This document shows, one piece after another, positions 44,573 through 52,505 of a stretch of 64,000 nt of DNA. Under the pieces are notes generated by a model. The model did no database searches. It was not told the DNA's origin and worked only from the letters and a program-made list of their open reading frames with translations. Within the stretch, counting starts at the first letter, position 1. The number at the start of each line of letters is the position of its first letter. The stretch is taken from positions 2,666,001 through 2,730,000 of the forward strand of contig CP119317.1 in the NCBI GenBank assembly GCA_029203125.1. The letters are read 5' to 3'. Position numbers and translations under genes: made by a program. The DNA is from Candidatus Cohnella colombiensis. Its GTDB lineage: Bacteria; Bacillota; Bacilli; Paenibacillales; Paenibacillaceae.

Positions 44573-45676
44573 ATGACGCTAGTCACATTACAATCCGAGC
44601 GGCAAATGTCTGAAATTGCTGATAAAGTTCGAAACGGCGAACGATTAACTTTAGAAGATGGCGTGTATCTATATCAATCTGACGATCTTCTAACTATTGG
44701 ACAGCTAGCCAATGAAGTTAATTTGCGGAAGAATGGTAAAAAGGTTTATTTCATCGAAAATATGAGTTTATATTTTACTAACGTTTGTGAAGCTCATTGT
44801 GCATTTTGTAATTTCCGTAAAGATGAAGGTGATGAGGGTGCATATACCCAGACACCTGAACAGATGATCGCTTATGTGGATCAACATATCCATCCCGGTG
44901 TACGTGAATTTCATATCGTCGGTGGCCACAATCCGCATGTACCGTTTGACTACTATGTCGAGTCCATTCGTGCCTTGAAAGAACGCTATCCGCACGTAAC
45001 GATGAAAGCATATACTGCTGCAGAGATAGATTTCTTCTCAAGAATATCAGGTTTAAGTTACAAAGAAGTACTCGAAACGTTGATCGCTGCAGGTCTTGAA
45101 ACACTTACCGGTGGTGGCGCTGAAATCTTGTCCGATCATTACCGCAAAAAAATGAAAGTCGATAAAGCGAATATCGAGCAATATTTAGATGTCCATCGTA
45201 CAGCGCATCAACTGGGGTTACGCACTCATACAACGATGCTTTATGGATCGATTGAAACACTCGAAGAACGCGTACAGCATATGCTTCATATCCGGGATCT
45301 ACAAGATGAGACGAATGGCTTCCAAGTGTTCATTCCATTGTCGATGCAGCCAATCAGCCCGAAAGCAAGCATACGAAGACGAAATTCTGCATACGACGAT
45401 TTGAAAGCTATCGCGATTAGTAGATTAATGCTGGACAATGTACAGCATATTAAAGCTTATTTTATTAATATCGGTACTCAACTCACTCAGGTTGCGCTTA
45501 CAATGGGAGCATCAGATGCACACGGGACGATCGTACGTGAACAAATCAGTCATGCTGCTGGTGCACTAACCCCTGCTGGCATAACTCGTGAGGATCTCGT
45601 ATGGCTTATTAAAGGAGCCGGCCGCATTCCGGTTGAGCGCGACACCTTTTACAACGAAGTTAAAGTATACGAATAA
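44573..45676 (+). CDS. mqnE: Aminofutalosine synthase MqnE (radical SAM)
   Basis: A 367-residue radical SAM enzyme of the futalosine menaquinone pathway. It adds the adenosyl radical to 3-[(1-carboxyvinyl)oxy]benzoate to give 6-amino-6-deoxyfutalosine. The cluster motif is CEAHCAFC (CxxxCxxC) at about 79-86. Other motifs: HIVGGHNPHVPFDYY, TGGGAEILSDHYR, THTTMLYGSIETLEERV. The start is ATG 44573 with GGAGG 7 nt upstream. It implies menaquinone synthesis by the futalosine route; the UbiD-like decarboxylase at 49.2-51.0 kb may act later in it. Confidence 0.94.
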   Translation: MTLVTLQSERQMSEIADKVRNGERLTLEDGVYLYQSDDLLTIGQLANEVNLRKNGKKVYFIENMSLYFTNVCEAHCAFCNFRKDEGDEGAYTQTPEQMIAYVDQHIHPGVREFHIVGGHNPHVPFDYYVESIRALKERYPHVTMKAYTAAEIDFFSRISGLSYKEVLETLIAAGLETLTGGGAEILSDHYRKKMKVDKANIEQYLDVHRTAHQLGLRTHTTMLYGSIETLEERVQHMLHIRDLQDETNGFQVFIPLSMQPISPKASIRRRNSAYDDLKAIAISRLMLDNVQHIKAYFINIGTQLTQVALTMGASDAHGTIVREQISHAAGALTPAGITREDLVWLIKGAGRIPVERDTFYNEVKVYE

Positions 45677-45683
45677 AATTACA

Positions 45684-45712
45684 AGCCCTCATTGGCTGAT
45701 GAGGGCTCTTTT
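45684..45712 (+). terminator. Terminator of mqnE
   Basis: AGCCCTCAT (45684-45692) pairs with ATGAGGGCT (45699-45707), then CTTTTG. Confidence 0.85.
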
Positions 45713-45759
45713 GTGTAATAATATCACAATGATTTTATGTAATTTGAGGTGATGACAAC

Positions 45760-46818
45760 ATGAGAAATATTGTTATATTAGGCGGTGGCTATGGTGGATT
45801 AACGGTTGCCCAGGAAATTCTAGAAACGATTCCTAAGGATGTTACGATCTATCTTGTCGATCGCATGTCATTCCAAGGATTGAAAACCGAGTATTATGCA
45901 CTTGCTGCTGGAACGGTATCCGATCTCGAAATTCGTGTGGCCTTCCCCATTCATCCACAATGCAAGCTCATCTACGGGGAAATTACCGATATTAACCTTG
46001 AACAGAAGCTAGTCTATATTAGTAAGAATGATCCCTTACCTTATGACTCCTTAATTATCGCCCTCGGCTGTACAGATAATTATCACGGTACTCCAGGCGC
46101 TTTCGAAAATTCATGTGGCGTACAAAGCCTTGCAGCCGCCAGGCGCACGTATAAGCTACTTAACAATACGAGACCCTATGGTCAAATCTCTATTGTCGGA
46201 GGCGGTTTAAGCGGTGTGGAAATTGCATCCGAGCTTCGTGAAAGCCGGCCCGATCTGAATATTCGGATCATTGACCGCGGTAATAGTGTACTCTCTGCAT
46301 TCCCTAGCAAGCTGCAACGTTTTGTAACCTCTTGGTTTAATGAGCACCATGTGGAGCTACGATCCAATGTTGGGATTACATCACTGGAGCAGGGTTGCAT
46401 TATAAACGGCAATGAGTCCATCAATACCGATATCACTGTTTGGACGGCTGGAATTCAACCTGTTGAAATCGTTCAACAGCTAAACTTACCGAAGGATCAG
46501 CAAGGACGCCTTATCGTGAATGAAAGACATGAGCTGCCTGACGCTCCACAAGTGTACGTCATTGGTGATTGCTCTAGCCAGCCGTTCTCCCCCAGCGCAC
46601 AGCTTGCAATCGCACAAGGGAAACAGGTTGCAGAGATCATTAAAGCCTGCTTGAACAATAAAGAACCGAAGCTCGCCCGCATTCAACTGAAAGGCGTTCT
46701 CGGTTCATTAGGTAAAAAATCGGGCTTCGGAGTGATGGGACAAACGCCTTTGCTTGGTCGAATACCACGTATGCTCAAAAGCGGTGTTTTGTGGAAAAGC
46801 AAGCGTCACTTCGGTTAA
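45760..46818 (+). CDS. NDH-2-like NAD(P)/FAD oxidoreductase (YutJ type)
   Basis: A 352-residue two-dinucleotide-binding flavoprotein related to type II NADH dehydrogenase. FAD motif: ILGGGYGGLTVAQEIL; NAD motif: IVGGGLSGVEIASELRE near residue 148; second FAD motif: QVYVIGDCSSQPFSPSAQ. It is shorter than Ndh at 39.1 kb and lies near YuzB and a NifU-like gene, as yutJ does in B. subtilis. The electron acceptor is unknown. ATG 45760 has GAGGTG 8 nt upstream. Confidence 0.85.
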   Translation: MRNIVILGGGYGGLTVAQEILETIPKDVTIYLVDRMSFQGLKTEYYALAAGTVSDLEIRVAFPIHPQCKLIYGEITDINLEQKLVYISKNDPLPYDSLIIALGCTDNYHGTPGAFENSCGVQSLAAARRTYKLLNNTRPYGQISIVGGGLSGVEIASELRESRPDLNIRIIDRGNSVLSAFPSKLQRFVTSWFNEHHVELRSNVGITSLEQGCIINGNESINTDITVWTAGIQPVEIVQQLNLPKDQQGRLIVNERHELPDAPQVYVIGDCSSQPFSPSAQLAIAQGKQVAEIIKACLNNKEPKLARIQLKGVLGSLGKKSGFGVMGQTPLLGRIPRMLKSGVLWKSKRHFG

Positions 46819-46833
46819 GGATGTTCTATTATT

Positions 46834-47100
46834 TTAAAGATCATCAAGTAGCTTATCCAACTCGGATTGCTGTGACTGTTGCTCATGAATTGCCTTAAGA
46901 ATAAGCTCATATAGTTGTTCGACGTTTTCAGCGACGACCGATTCTCCGTTAACAAGTGCATAAGGGGATAGGAAACATTCACCACAATTTCCTAAGCAGC
47001 CATATTCAATCACTTCAATATCTGGATGTTGTTCAAGCTTATCCAGTATTGTATCCGTGCCGTGATGATGATTACTCACACAAAACTCAACAATATCCAT
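46834..47100 (-). CDS. YuzB-family (DUF1450) protein
   Basis: An 88-residue protein starting MDIVEFCVSNHHHG, with conserved cysteines in EYGCLGNCGECFLSPYALVNG, a thioredoxin-fold ferredoxin-like pattern. Function unknown; redox or Fe-S chemistry is suggested by the cysteines and by the divergent NifU-like gene. The start is ATG 47100, with AAGGA upstream; a longer TTG start is unlikely. Convergent with the YutJ-like gene, with only 15 bp between. Confidence 0.85.
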   Translation of the reverse strand: MDIVEFCVSNHHHGTDTILDKLEQHPDIEVIEYGCLGNCGECFLSPYALVNGESVVAENVEQLYELILKAIHEQQSQQSELDKLLDDL

Positions 47101-47133
47101 AATAATCAAATCCTTTCCTTGCAATAAATCCCG

Positions 47134-47174
47134 AACAGACGTCTGTTTGAAAATGTAGCGTAATGTACTATAAT
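47134..47174 (+). promoter_or_regulatory. Promoter of the NifU-like gene with a 14-bp palindrome
   Basis: A perfect palindrome AACAGACGTCTGTT (47134-47147) directly abuts TTGAAA (47147-47152), 16 bp before TATAAT (47169-47174). It lies between divergent yuzB-like and nifU-like genes and could control both. Confidence 0.6.
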
Positions 47175-47198
47175 ATAAAGAGAAAGGAGTGGATGATC

Positions 47199-47444
47199 AT
47201 GAGTGCAAATGCTCCAAGCTCACAGTACGATGAAGTTCTAGAGGTGCTCGACAAATTACGTCCGTTCCTGCAACGCGACGGCGGAGACGTTGAACTCGTC
47301 GATGTTGAGGATGGCATCGTTAAGTTGCGTCTTATGGGCGCATGCGGTAGCTGCCCAAGCTCGACAATTACGCTTAAAGCAGGGATTGAACGAGCTTTGC
47401 TTGAAGAAGTCGAGGGTATTCAAGAAGTTATGCAAGTGTTCTAA
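47199..47444 (+). CDS. NifU-like iron-sulfur scaffold protein
   Basis: An 81-residue protein of the NifU C-terminal (Nfu) family. [23 protein letters not shown] is followed by the cluster-binding [14 protein letters not shown] (CxxC). It carries assembled Fe-S clusters to targets, like YutI in B. subtilis. The start is ATG 47199 with AAAGGAG 8 nt upstream. Short and complete, with its own promoter and terminator. Confidence 0.92.
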   Translation: MSANAPSSQYDEVLEVLDKLRPFLQRDGGDVELVDVEDGIVKLRLMGACGSCPSSTITLKAGIERALLEEVEGIQEVMQVF

Positions 47445-47467
47445 TTCCCTCAATCGAGGAACGATGC

Positions 47468-47494
47468 AGGTCCTGCCTTTTGGCAGGACCTTTC
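47468..47494 (+). terminator. Terminator of the NifU-like gene
   Basis: AGGTCCTGCC (47468-47477) and GGCAGGACCT (47482-47491) around TTTT, followed by TTC. Confidence 0.85.
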
Positions 47495-47517
47495 GTTATA
47501 TATACACCTTCTCTCAC

Positions 47518-48294
47518 TTAACCCTTCAAGTTTGTACGAATAGGATCTAACCCACCCGATACATCGATTGTATTCCCTGTAATAAAATCCGATTCTGGCA
47601 TACATAGAAAGGCGATCATCCGCGCTACGTCTTCTCCCGTTCCAGGTCTACCGCGCGGCGATTCGTCATCGAGGATGTCAGCAACTTCTGCAATGCTCTT
47701 TTCCTTATTACCGCCCCTAATGTCCCCTGGACAGATCATATTCACTGTAATCCCATTCGCTGCTTCCTCAACAGCGAGCGTCTTTGTGAATGACACTAGC
47801 CCAACCTTAGCCGCTGCATAAACCGCTCGATGCGGCCAAGAGCGCGCCTCTCCAGCATGACCAAAGCCAAAATGGATAATACGTCCCCACTGGCGACTCC
47901 TCATCCCAGGTAGCACTCGATGGTCCAAAAGCATCGTCCCGACCAAATTACCGTTCATCAAGTAATGGATATCCTCAGGGCGATAATCGCCAAACAACCG
48001 TCGCTCACGAATAAATGGCCCAGCATTATTCACTAAGATATCGATCCCACCCCATTCACGCTCGACGGCTGATACAAGGTGCTCAGCTTGCTCCTCCTGC
48101 GCAATGTCCGCTTTAATTGCGATCGCGCTTCGGCCCATAGCTGTAATTTCAACAGCTAGCTGCTCTGCCTCCACCTGACTCGACACATAATTGATCGCGA
48201 CATTACAGCCTGCAGCAGCGAGCTCTAATGCGGTTCTGCGTCCTAGCCCTTTCGCGCTTCCCGTAACCAGTGCAGATCTGCCTAATAGCTTCAA
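47518..48294 (-). CDS. Short-chain dehydrogenase/reductase (FabG-like)
   Basis: A 258-residue classical SDR. Cofactor motif: ALVTGSAKGLGRRTALELA (TGxxxGxG) near residue 7; NNAG motif: ILVNNAGPF; catalytic Tyr and Lys: YAAAKVG, with the Ser region before it altered to HFGFGHAGEARSW; C-terminal FITGNTIDVSGGLDP. Probably NADPH-dependent, given the missing acidic residue after the second strand. Substrate unknown. The start is TTG 48294, with GGGGGA 8 nt upstream; it directly follows the HEPN gene. Confidence 0.85.
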   Translation of the reverse strand: MKLLGRSALVTGSAKGLGRRTALELAAAGCNVAINYVSSQVEAEQLAVEITAMGRSAIAIKADIAQEEQAEHLVSAVEREWGGIDILVNNAGPFIRERRLFGDYRPEDIHYLMNGNLVGTMLLDHRVLPGMRSRQWGRIIHFGFGHAGEARSWPHRAVYAAAKVGLVSFTKTLAVEEAANGITVNMICPGDIRGGNKEKSIAEVADILDDESPRGRPGTGEDVARMIAFLCMPESDFITGNTIDVSGGLDPIRTNLKG

Positions 48295-48346
48295 GCGGCT
48301 TCCCCCTTCTCCGACAACTCCCCATGCATAAGCATTGTTTATGCTG

Positions 48347-49060
48347 CTAGTTCCTTGCTCGCAACCATCTACAAGCATATCGAAAGCAATGATTCAGAGT
48401 CTGTTCGACCATACTCCAAGCATGATCCAGGTCCATCATGTTAATCGTGAAATCCTCCACACGTCGCTCTACACCACGTCTAGATAAGCTAATTTTTAGA
48501 TCATCCTGCAATTCAGCATTCATATAATGAATTTCAGTATTTCTCCGACTTCTCAATCGACCAAGAGACGGATTGTGCTGCTCCTTGAGCTCACCGAGCG
48601 GCTCCGCCAGTTCCCTGTGGACGCGATTCATCCTCATATTCCGCAATACTGTAAAATACGAAAATCGTGACTTCATCCGCTCTGTTTCAAGCTGCAGTAG
48701 TTCATTAAGAAAAGTGCCGAGCTTATCAAGCAATGCGAAAACTCGAATATAGGTGTTTTTATCATAATAAACATGACGATTGTAATTTAAAAGATCCTCA
48801 TCCGACAGCTCATTCATTTCCATCTTCGGGATAATCGTTGCATAGCGCTTAGCTGCATATATACTTTGCTCTAACTCATCGAGAGAGCGCAATAACCCTT
48901 CCGCCCAAATTGCATAGGTCTGAAATTGATTGCTATGCTCATCGACTTTGCGACCGGCAGCCTTGGAAGCCATTGCGATAAATTTCTCCATGAGCTGGAC
49001 GGTTTCGAGCGCCGAGCCTGACCATTCTCTCGGTTGTTCTCCGAACAACACTCTAAGCAA
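48347..49060 (-). CDS. HEPN-domain protein (Cthe_2314-like)
   Basis: A 237-residue all-helical protein. The C-terminal part has RRNTEIHYM, an R-x4-H motif characteristic of HEPN domains, many of which are RNases. Helical repeats precede it (AEGLLRSLDELEQSIYAAK; LDKLGTFLNELLQLETERM). The layout fits the Cthe_2314-type HEPN family described in Firmicutes. No MNT nucleotidyltransferase or other antitoxin partner is adjacent, so it is not an obvious toxin-antitoxin pair. The start is TTG 49060, with GGAGGAAGG 7 nt upstream. Confidence 0.65.
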   Translation of the reverse strand: MLRVLFGEQPREWSGSALETVQLMEKFIAMASKAAGRKVDEHSNQFQTYAIWAEGLLRSLDELEQSIYAAKRYATIIPKMEMNELSDEDLLNYNRHVYYDKNTYIRVFALLDKLGTFLNELLQLETERMKSRFSYFTVLRNMRMNRVHRELAEPLGELKEQHNPSLGRLRSRRNTEIHYMNAELQDDLKISLSRRGVERRVEDFTINMMDLDHAWSMVEQTLNHCFRYACRWLRARN

Positions 49061-49197
49061 AGTCCTTCCTCCCTTAAATGTAACACAAAATGTGTATCTA
49101 CTTCCTCTCATTGTAGCGCAAAAGAGGCAGCCCGCTCAACCAATTCGGTCTCGCTTAGACTGCCTCCAAAGTGCATAAGCCTTATTCGTCGCTTCTG

Positions 49198-50979
49198 TTA
49201 ACCTCTCCAACCCGATGTTTGCATGTATTCCTTCCATCGGCGATCAACAAGCTCGACAATGTCTTCTCGTGGGAATAGCTCATCCGGATAGCCAGGCTTC
49301 ATGCGCGCATCAATGACGATCGGCAGCTTATAGCCGATATGATGTCGGCTAACTTCTCTCTCCGCATAGATGTCTGCAGCTGGATTAAACCGTGTAAAAG
49401 TCGCCCAAAGGAAATCCGTCTGGCTATTGGCGATATTGGCATCATCTGCGATGACAACCATCGGCCAAGGGCAACCTTCTGCGGATAGCTGCTCAGAAAG
49501 TCTCGACCCGAGCTCTGGATCATCCGCATAGCTTTTCCCTTCAACGACGAGACAACCACGACAGTATGCCTTCACTGAATGGATGCCAGGGATTGGCCCG
49601 CCTTCATATTGACCTGGCAGCTGACGTATCGGATCACCTACACCCATTAACACCGCTTTACTGCCATGATTCAATCGAGAACCCGTGTAATCTAGCGTAT
49701 CATGTGAAGTTTGATCAAAAATAAATAAATCCTTGAACGGATCGAATCTTTCTAGAATCGTTTCCAGCAATGCTGGGAAATTCGCGAGATCTAACGGACG
49801 ATCCGTCAGCATAAGGAATTTCGTTAACGAAAGCTGGCCCTCGCCTAAAATCCGGAACGCTGTTCCTAGTGCCTCTCGTGAATAGCTTTCTCGTACGACA
49901 GCTGCTGCAAGCGCATGTACACCTGTTTCTGCGTAAGCCCATAGACTACGTACTCCAGGCATAGCCATCGGAAATGCTGGAGACAGGAGCCGCTGTAAGT
50001 ACTCACCTAGGAAGTAGTCTTCCTGCTTAGGCTTGCCAACAATTGTCGCCGGGTAAATCGCATCTTTGCGATGCCATACATGATCAACATGAAACACAGG
50101 GAAATCATGCTGCAACGAGTAATAGCCAAAATGGTCACCGAACGGCCCTTCAGGTCTGCGCTCATGTGGCAGCACTCGTCCCACAATTGCGAATTCAGCT
50201 TCTGCTGGAATACGATGTCCTCCAAGCGGATTGTCTGCAACCGGAAGCTTGCCCCCCATCAAAAGCGAAGCAAGCATCATCTCAGGCATGTTTTCTGGCA
50301 TCGGTGCGATTGCGGATACGATTAAAGAAGGAGGACCACCTAGAAATACAGTAACGGGTAGCGCTTCGTTACGTTGTTCAGCAGCGTGGTAGTGAAATCC
50401 ACCGCCTTTATGTATTTGCCAATGCATCCCTGTCGTATGATCATCGAACACTTGCATCCGATACATCCCAAGGTTATTGCGTTTTCGATGTTCTGGGTGT
50501 TCTGTATATACGAGCGGCAACGTAACGAATGGGCCTCCGTCTTCCTGCCAGCTCGTAATTGCAGGAATGCCTGCTAGTGGCTTGTCCGTACGTGATACTT
50601 GAAGTACAGGTGCCCGATCAGCAGTCACTTTTTTAAAGCCTACTTTCATCAGATCCATGAACATGCCCTTCTGACCCCACAATGCGGATAATGAAGGGGG
50701 GAGTAGTGTATCAACAGATCCTATCAGTTGACTCACCAACTGCTCTGGACGCGGGCCGAATGCAAGATCAACTCTCCGTGCAGTTCCGAATAAATTCGTA
50801 ACGACAGGAAATGTACTTCCCTTTACGTTTGTAAATAAGAGCGCTGGGCCTTCTAAGTCGATCACTCTTCGATGGATTTCTGCAAGCTCAAGAACAGGAT
50901 CAACAGGAGCATCGATCACAATAAGCTCTCCATTACTGCGAAGTGCTTCTAGAAAGGGGCGTAGCGACGAATAAGTCAT
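49198..50979 (-). CDS. UbiD-family decarboxylase
   Basis: A 593-residue prenylated-FMN-dependent decarboxylase. Key motif RPEGPFGDHFGYYS has the Arg/Glu active-site residues, followed by FHVDHVWHRKDAIYPATIVGKP. It is longer than the roughly 490-residue UbiD, as are forms used in the futalosine menaquinone pathway; with mqnE nearby, a menaquinone-decarboxylase role is likely but not proven. No UbiX (prenyltransferase making the cofactor) is in the window. ATG 50979 follows GGAG. Confidence 0.87.
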   Translation of the reverse strand: MTYSSLRPFLEALRSNGELIVIDAPVDPVLELAEIHRRVIDLEGPALLFTNVKGSTFPVVTNLFGTARRVDLAFGPRPEQLVSQLIGSVDTLLPPSLSALWGQKGMFMDLMKVGFKKVTADRAPVLQVSRTDKPLAGIPAITSWQEDGGPFVTLPLVYTEHPEHRKRNNLGMYRMQVFDDHTTGMHWQIHKGGGFHYHAAEQRNEALPVTVFLGGPPSLIVSAIAPMPENMPEMMLASLLMGGKLPVADNPLGGHRIPAEAEFAIVGRVLPHERRPEGPFGDHFGYYSLQHDFPVFHVDHVWHRKDAIYPATIVGKPKQEDYFLGEYLQRLLSPAFPMAMPGVRSLWAYAETGVHALAAAVVRESYSREALGTAFRILGEGQLSLTKFLMLTDRPLDLANFPALLETILERFDPFKDLFIFDQTSHDTLDYTGSRLNHGSKAVLMGVGDPIRQLPGQYEGGPIPGIHSVKAYCRGCLVVEGKSYADDPELGSRLSEQLSAEGCPWPMVVIADDANIANSQTDFLWATFTRFNPAADIYAEREVSRHHIGYKLPIVIDARMKPGYPDELFPREDIVELVDRRWKEYMQTSGWRG

Positions 50980-51000
50980 TTTCCAATCTCCGATCGACAG

Positions 51001-51942
51001 TTATCGTGATAATTGCTTCGTTCGAATTGCGAGTAATGTAAGCATGCTAAACAGTGCAGTAATTAATAGCGTATGCAGCAGTCCTGTAAACACGTAGATA
51101 TTCTCATTCCCTAAAGTAAACGTTAGTAGCCCACCACTTAGGACTTGCAGGAACACGAGCCAATTCGCAGTTACAGCAAGCTTTGCCAACTCCGAACCTT
51201 TACCTACCGTCTTGCGAATATAGAGATTTAAAATTACAACTAAAACTAGCATAAGAAGTGCAGCTATACGATGTGCGAATGCTACACCAACCGTTCCTTC
51301 AAATTCAGGAATGATAGCACCATTACATAGTGGCCAGCCTTCGCATGCCCCAGCCGATGCGGTATGACGAATATAAGCGCCTAAGTAGATAACGAAGTAG
51401 CAATAAACAAGTAACGCGACGATCAACCGAAACAATCCTTTTGGGATCGACAATACTTTTGATGTAATATGATTGCTGTTAGACTGTAGTGATAATGATT
51501 CTTTGTGTTTACGACGGACTGTAGAATAGAGCAACCAAGTGCATGTAAAGGCAATTAGCGATATCCCAAAATGAAGTGCAAGTACGAGACTAGATTGCTT
51601 CCATACGACTGCCATTGCACCTAAAATAGCTTGTAAAACAGTAAATAACAATGTTCCATCTGCATAAAGCATATGCTCTTTCGTGCGTGCAGGTTTCCAA
51701 AAGCGAGTGACAAGAAATGTTGCCCCGGCAAGCAGTCCCACAATTCCACTTATCGCGCGATGTGTATATTCAACCATTGATTCTAACGTATACGCAGGTA
51801 CGAACTTACCATTGCATAGGGGCCAGTCTGTTCCACAGCCCGCCTCTGAGCCTGTATTTGTAACGAGAACGCCTGCGATCAATACTAGAAACATCCCGAT
51901 ACATGTCAGTAAAGTTAAAAGTCGGTATTTCGGTTCAGTCAT
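51001..51942 (-). CDS. ctaA: Heme A synthase
   Basis: A 313-residue COX15/CtaA protein with eight membrane helices in two repeats. It oxidises heme O to heme A for aa3-type oxidase. Heme-binding His and Cys pairs: GCGTDWPLCNG and EYTHRAISGIVG in the first half; GACEGWPLCNG, AFAHRIAAL and LLHTLLITAL in the second. The start is ATG 51942 with GAGGATC upstream. It is convergent with no gene and follows thioredoxin after a hairpin. Window lacks ctaB. Confidence 0.94.
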   Translation of the reverse strand: MTEPKYRLLTLLTCIGMFLVLIAGVLVTNTGSEAGCGTDWPLCNGKFVPAYTLESMVEYTHRAISGIVGLLAGATFLVTRFWKPARTKEHMLYADGTLLFTVLQAILGAMAVVWKQSSLVLALHFGISLIAFTCTWLLYSTVRRKHKESLSLQSNSNHITSKVLSIPKGLFRLIVALLVYCYFVIYLGAYIRHTASAGACEGWPLCNGAIIPEFEGTVGVAFAHRIAALLMLVLVVILNLYIRKTVGKGSELAKLAVTANWLVFLQVLSGGLLTFTLGNENIYVFTGLLHTLLITALFSMLTLLAIRTKQLSR

Positions 51943-52061
51943 GTCGATCCTCGATTCCATGTGAAAGTAGGCGCAAGGAGGCCTTACACTATTATACCGA
52001 ACCCGTGCGGGCTTTGCCATGTCAACAATGTGACATCCAACTCATAACGAGAAAGAGTCAA

Positions 52062-52100
52062 ATGGGCTGTCCATAAGTTTTCACTTATGAGACAGCCCAT
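52062..52100 (-). terminator. Hairpin after the thioredoxin-like gene
   Basis: ATGGGCTGTC-CATAAGT (52062-52078) pairs with ACTTATG-AGACAGCCCAT (52083-52100), with a short imperfection. The T-run after it on the minus strand is weak (TTTG). Confidence 0.65.
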
Positions 52101-52118
52101 GACCTCAAGTCTATATAG

Positions 52119-52457
52119 TTAAACCTCTGCCGATACTGCAACTGCACGATCAAGAAACTGTTCAATCTCTGCCCGCGTTTTGCGAAGCTTGCTAACAAAA
52201 CGAACAAGTTCATTTCCTTGCTTGAATGCGATGAAGCTAGGAATTCCTAGTATATTAAGCTCGCTACACAAGTCCGGCAGCTCATCACGGTCAATCTCCA
52301 CCATAGTGAGACGATCCGAATATGACGCTTCAACTTCTCCTATGAATGGATCCATAAAGTGGCAATCGCCACACCAGGTCGTCTTAAATACCGCCACGGT
52401 CAATCCTTCGCCTGCGATCGCTTCGCGGAAATCTGCTTCTTTTGTTATTTTACGCAT
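52119..52457 (-). CDS. Thioredoxin-like protein (WCGDC active site)
   Basis: A 112-residue thioredoxin-fold protein. The active site is TTWCGDCHFMDPF: CxxC with Gly-Asp in place of Gly-Pro. The cis-proline loop is GIPSFIAFKQG. The second half resembles YtpP of B. subtilis (FVSKLRKTRAEIEQFL). It is likely a thiol-disulfide reductase; the substrate is unknown. ATG follows GGAGG. Confidence 0.9.
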   Translation of the reverse strand: MRKITKEADFREAIAGEGLTVAVFKTTWCGDCHFMDPFIGEVEASYSDRLTMVEIDRDELPDLCSELNILGIPSFIAFKQGNELVRFVSKLRKTRAEIEQFLDRAVAVSAEV

Positions 52458-52505
52458 CGTTATGCCTCCATCTCTTGCTGATAACCATTAATTTAGTATT
52501 GCCTT

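Noticed and set aside
48347..49060. Toxin-antitoxin pair
   Set aside because: HEPN motif present, but no MNT or other small partner gene in the neighbourhood.
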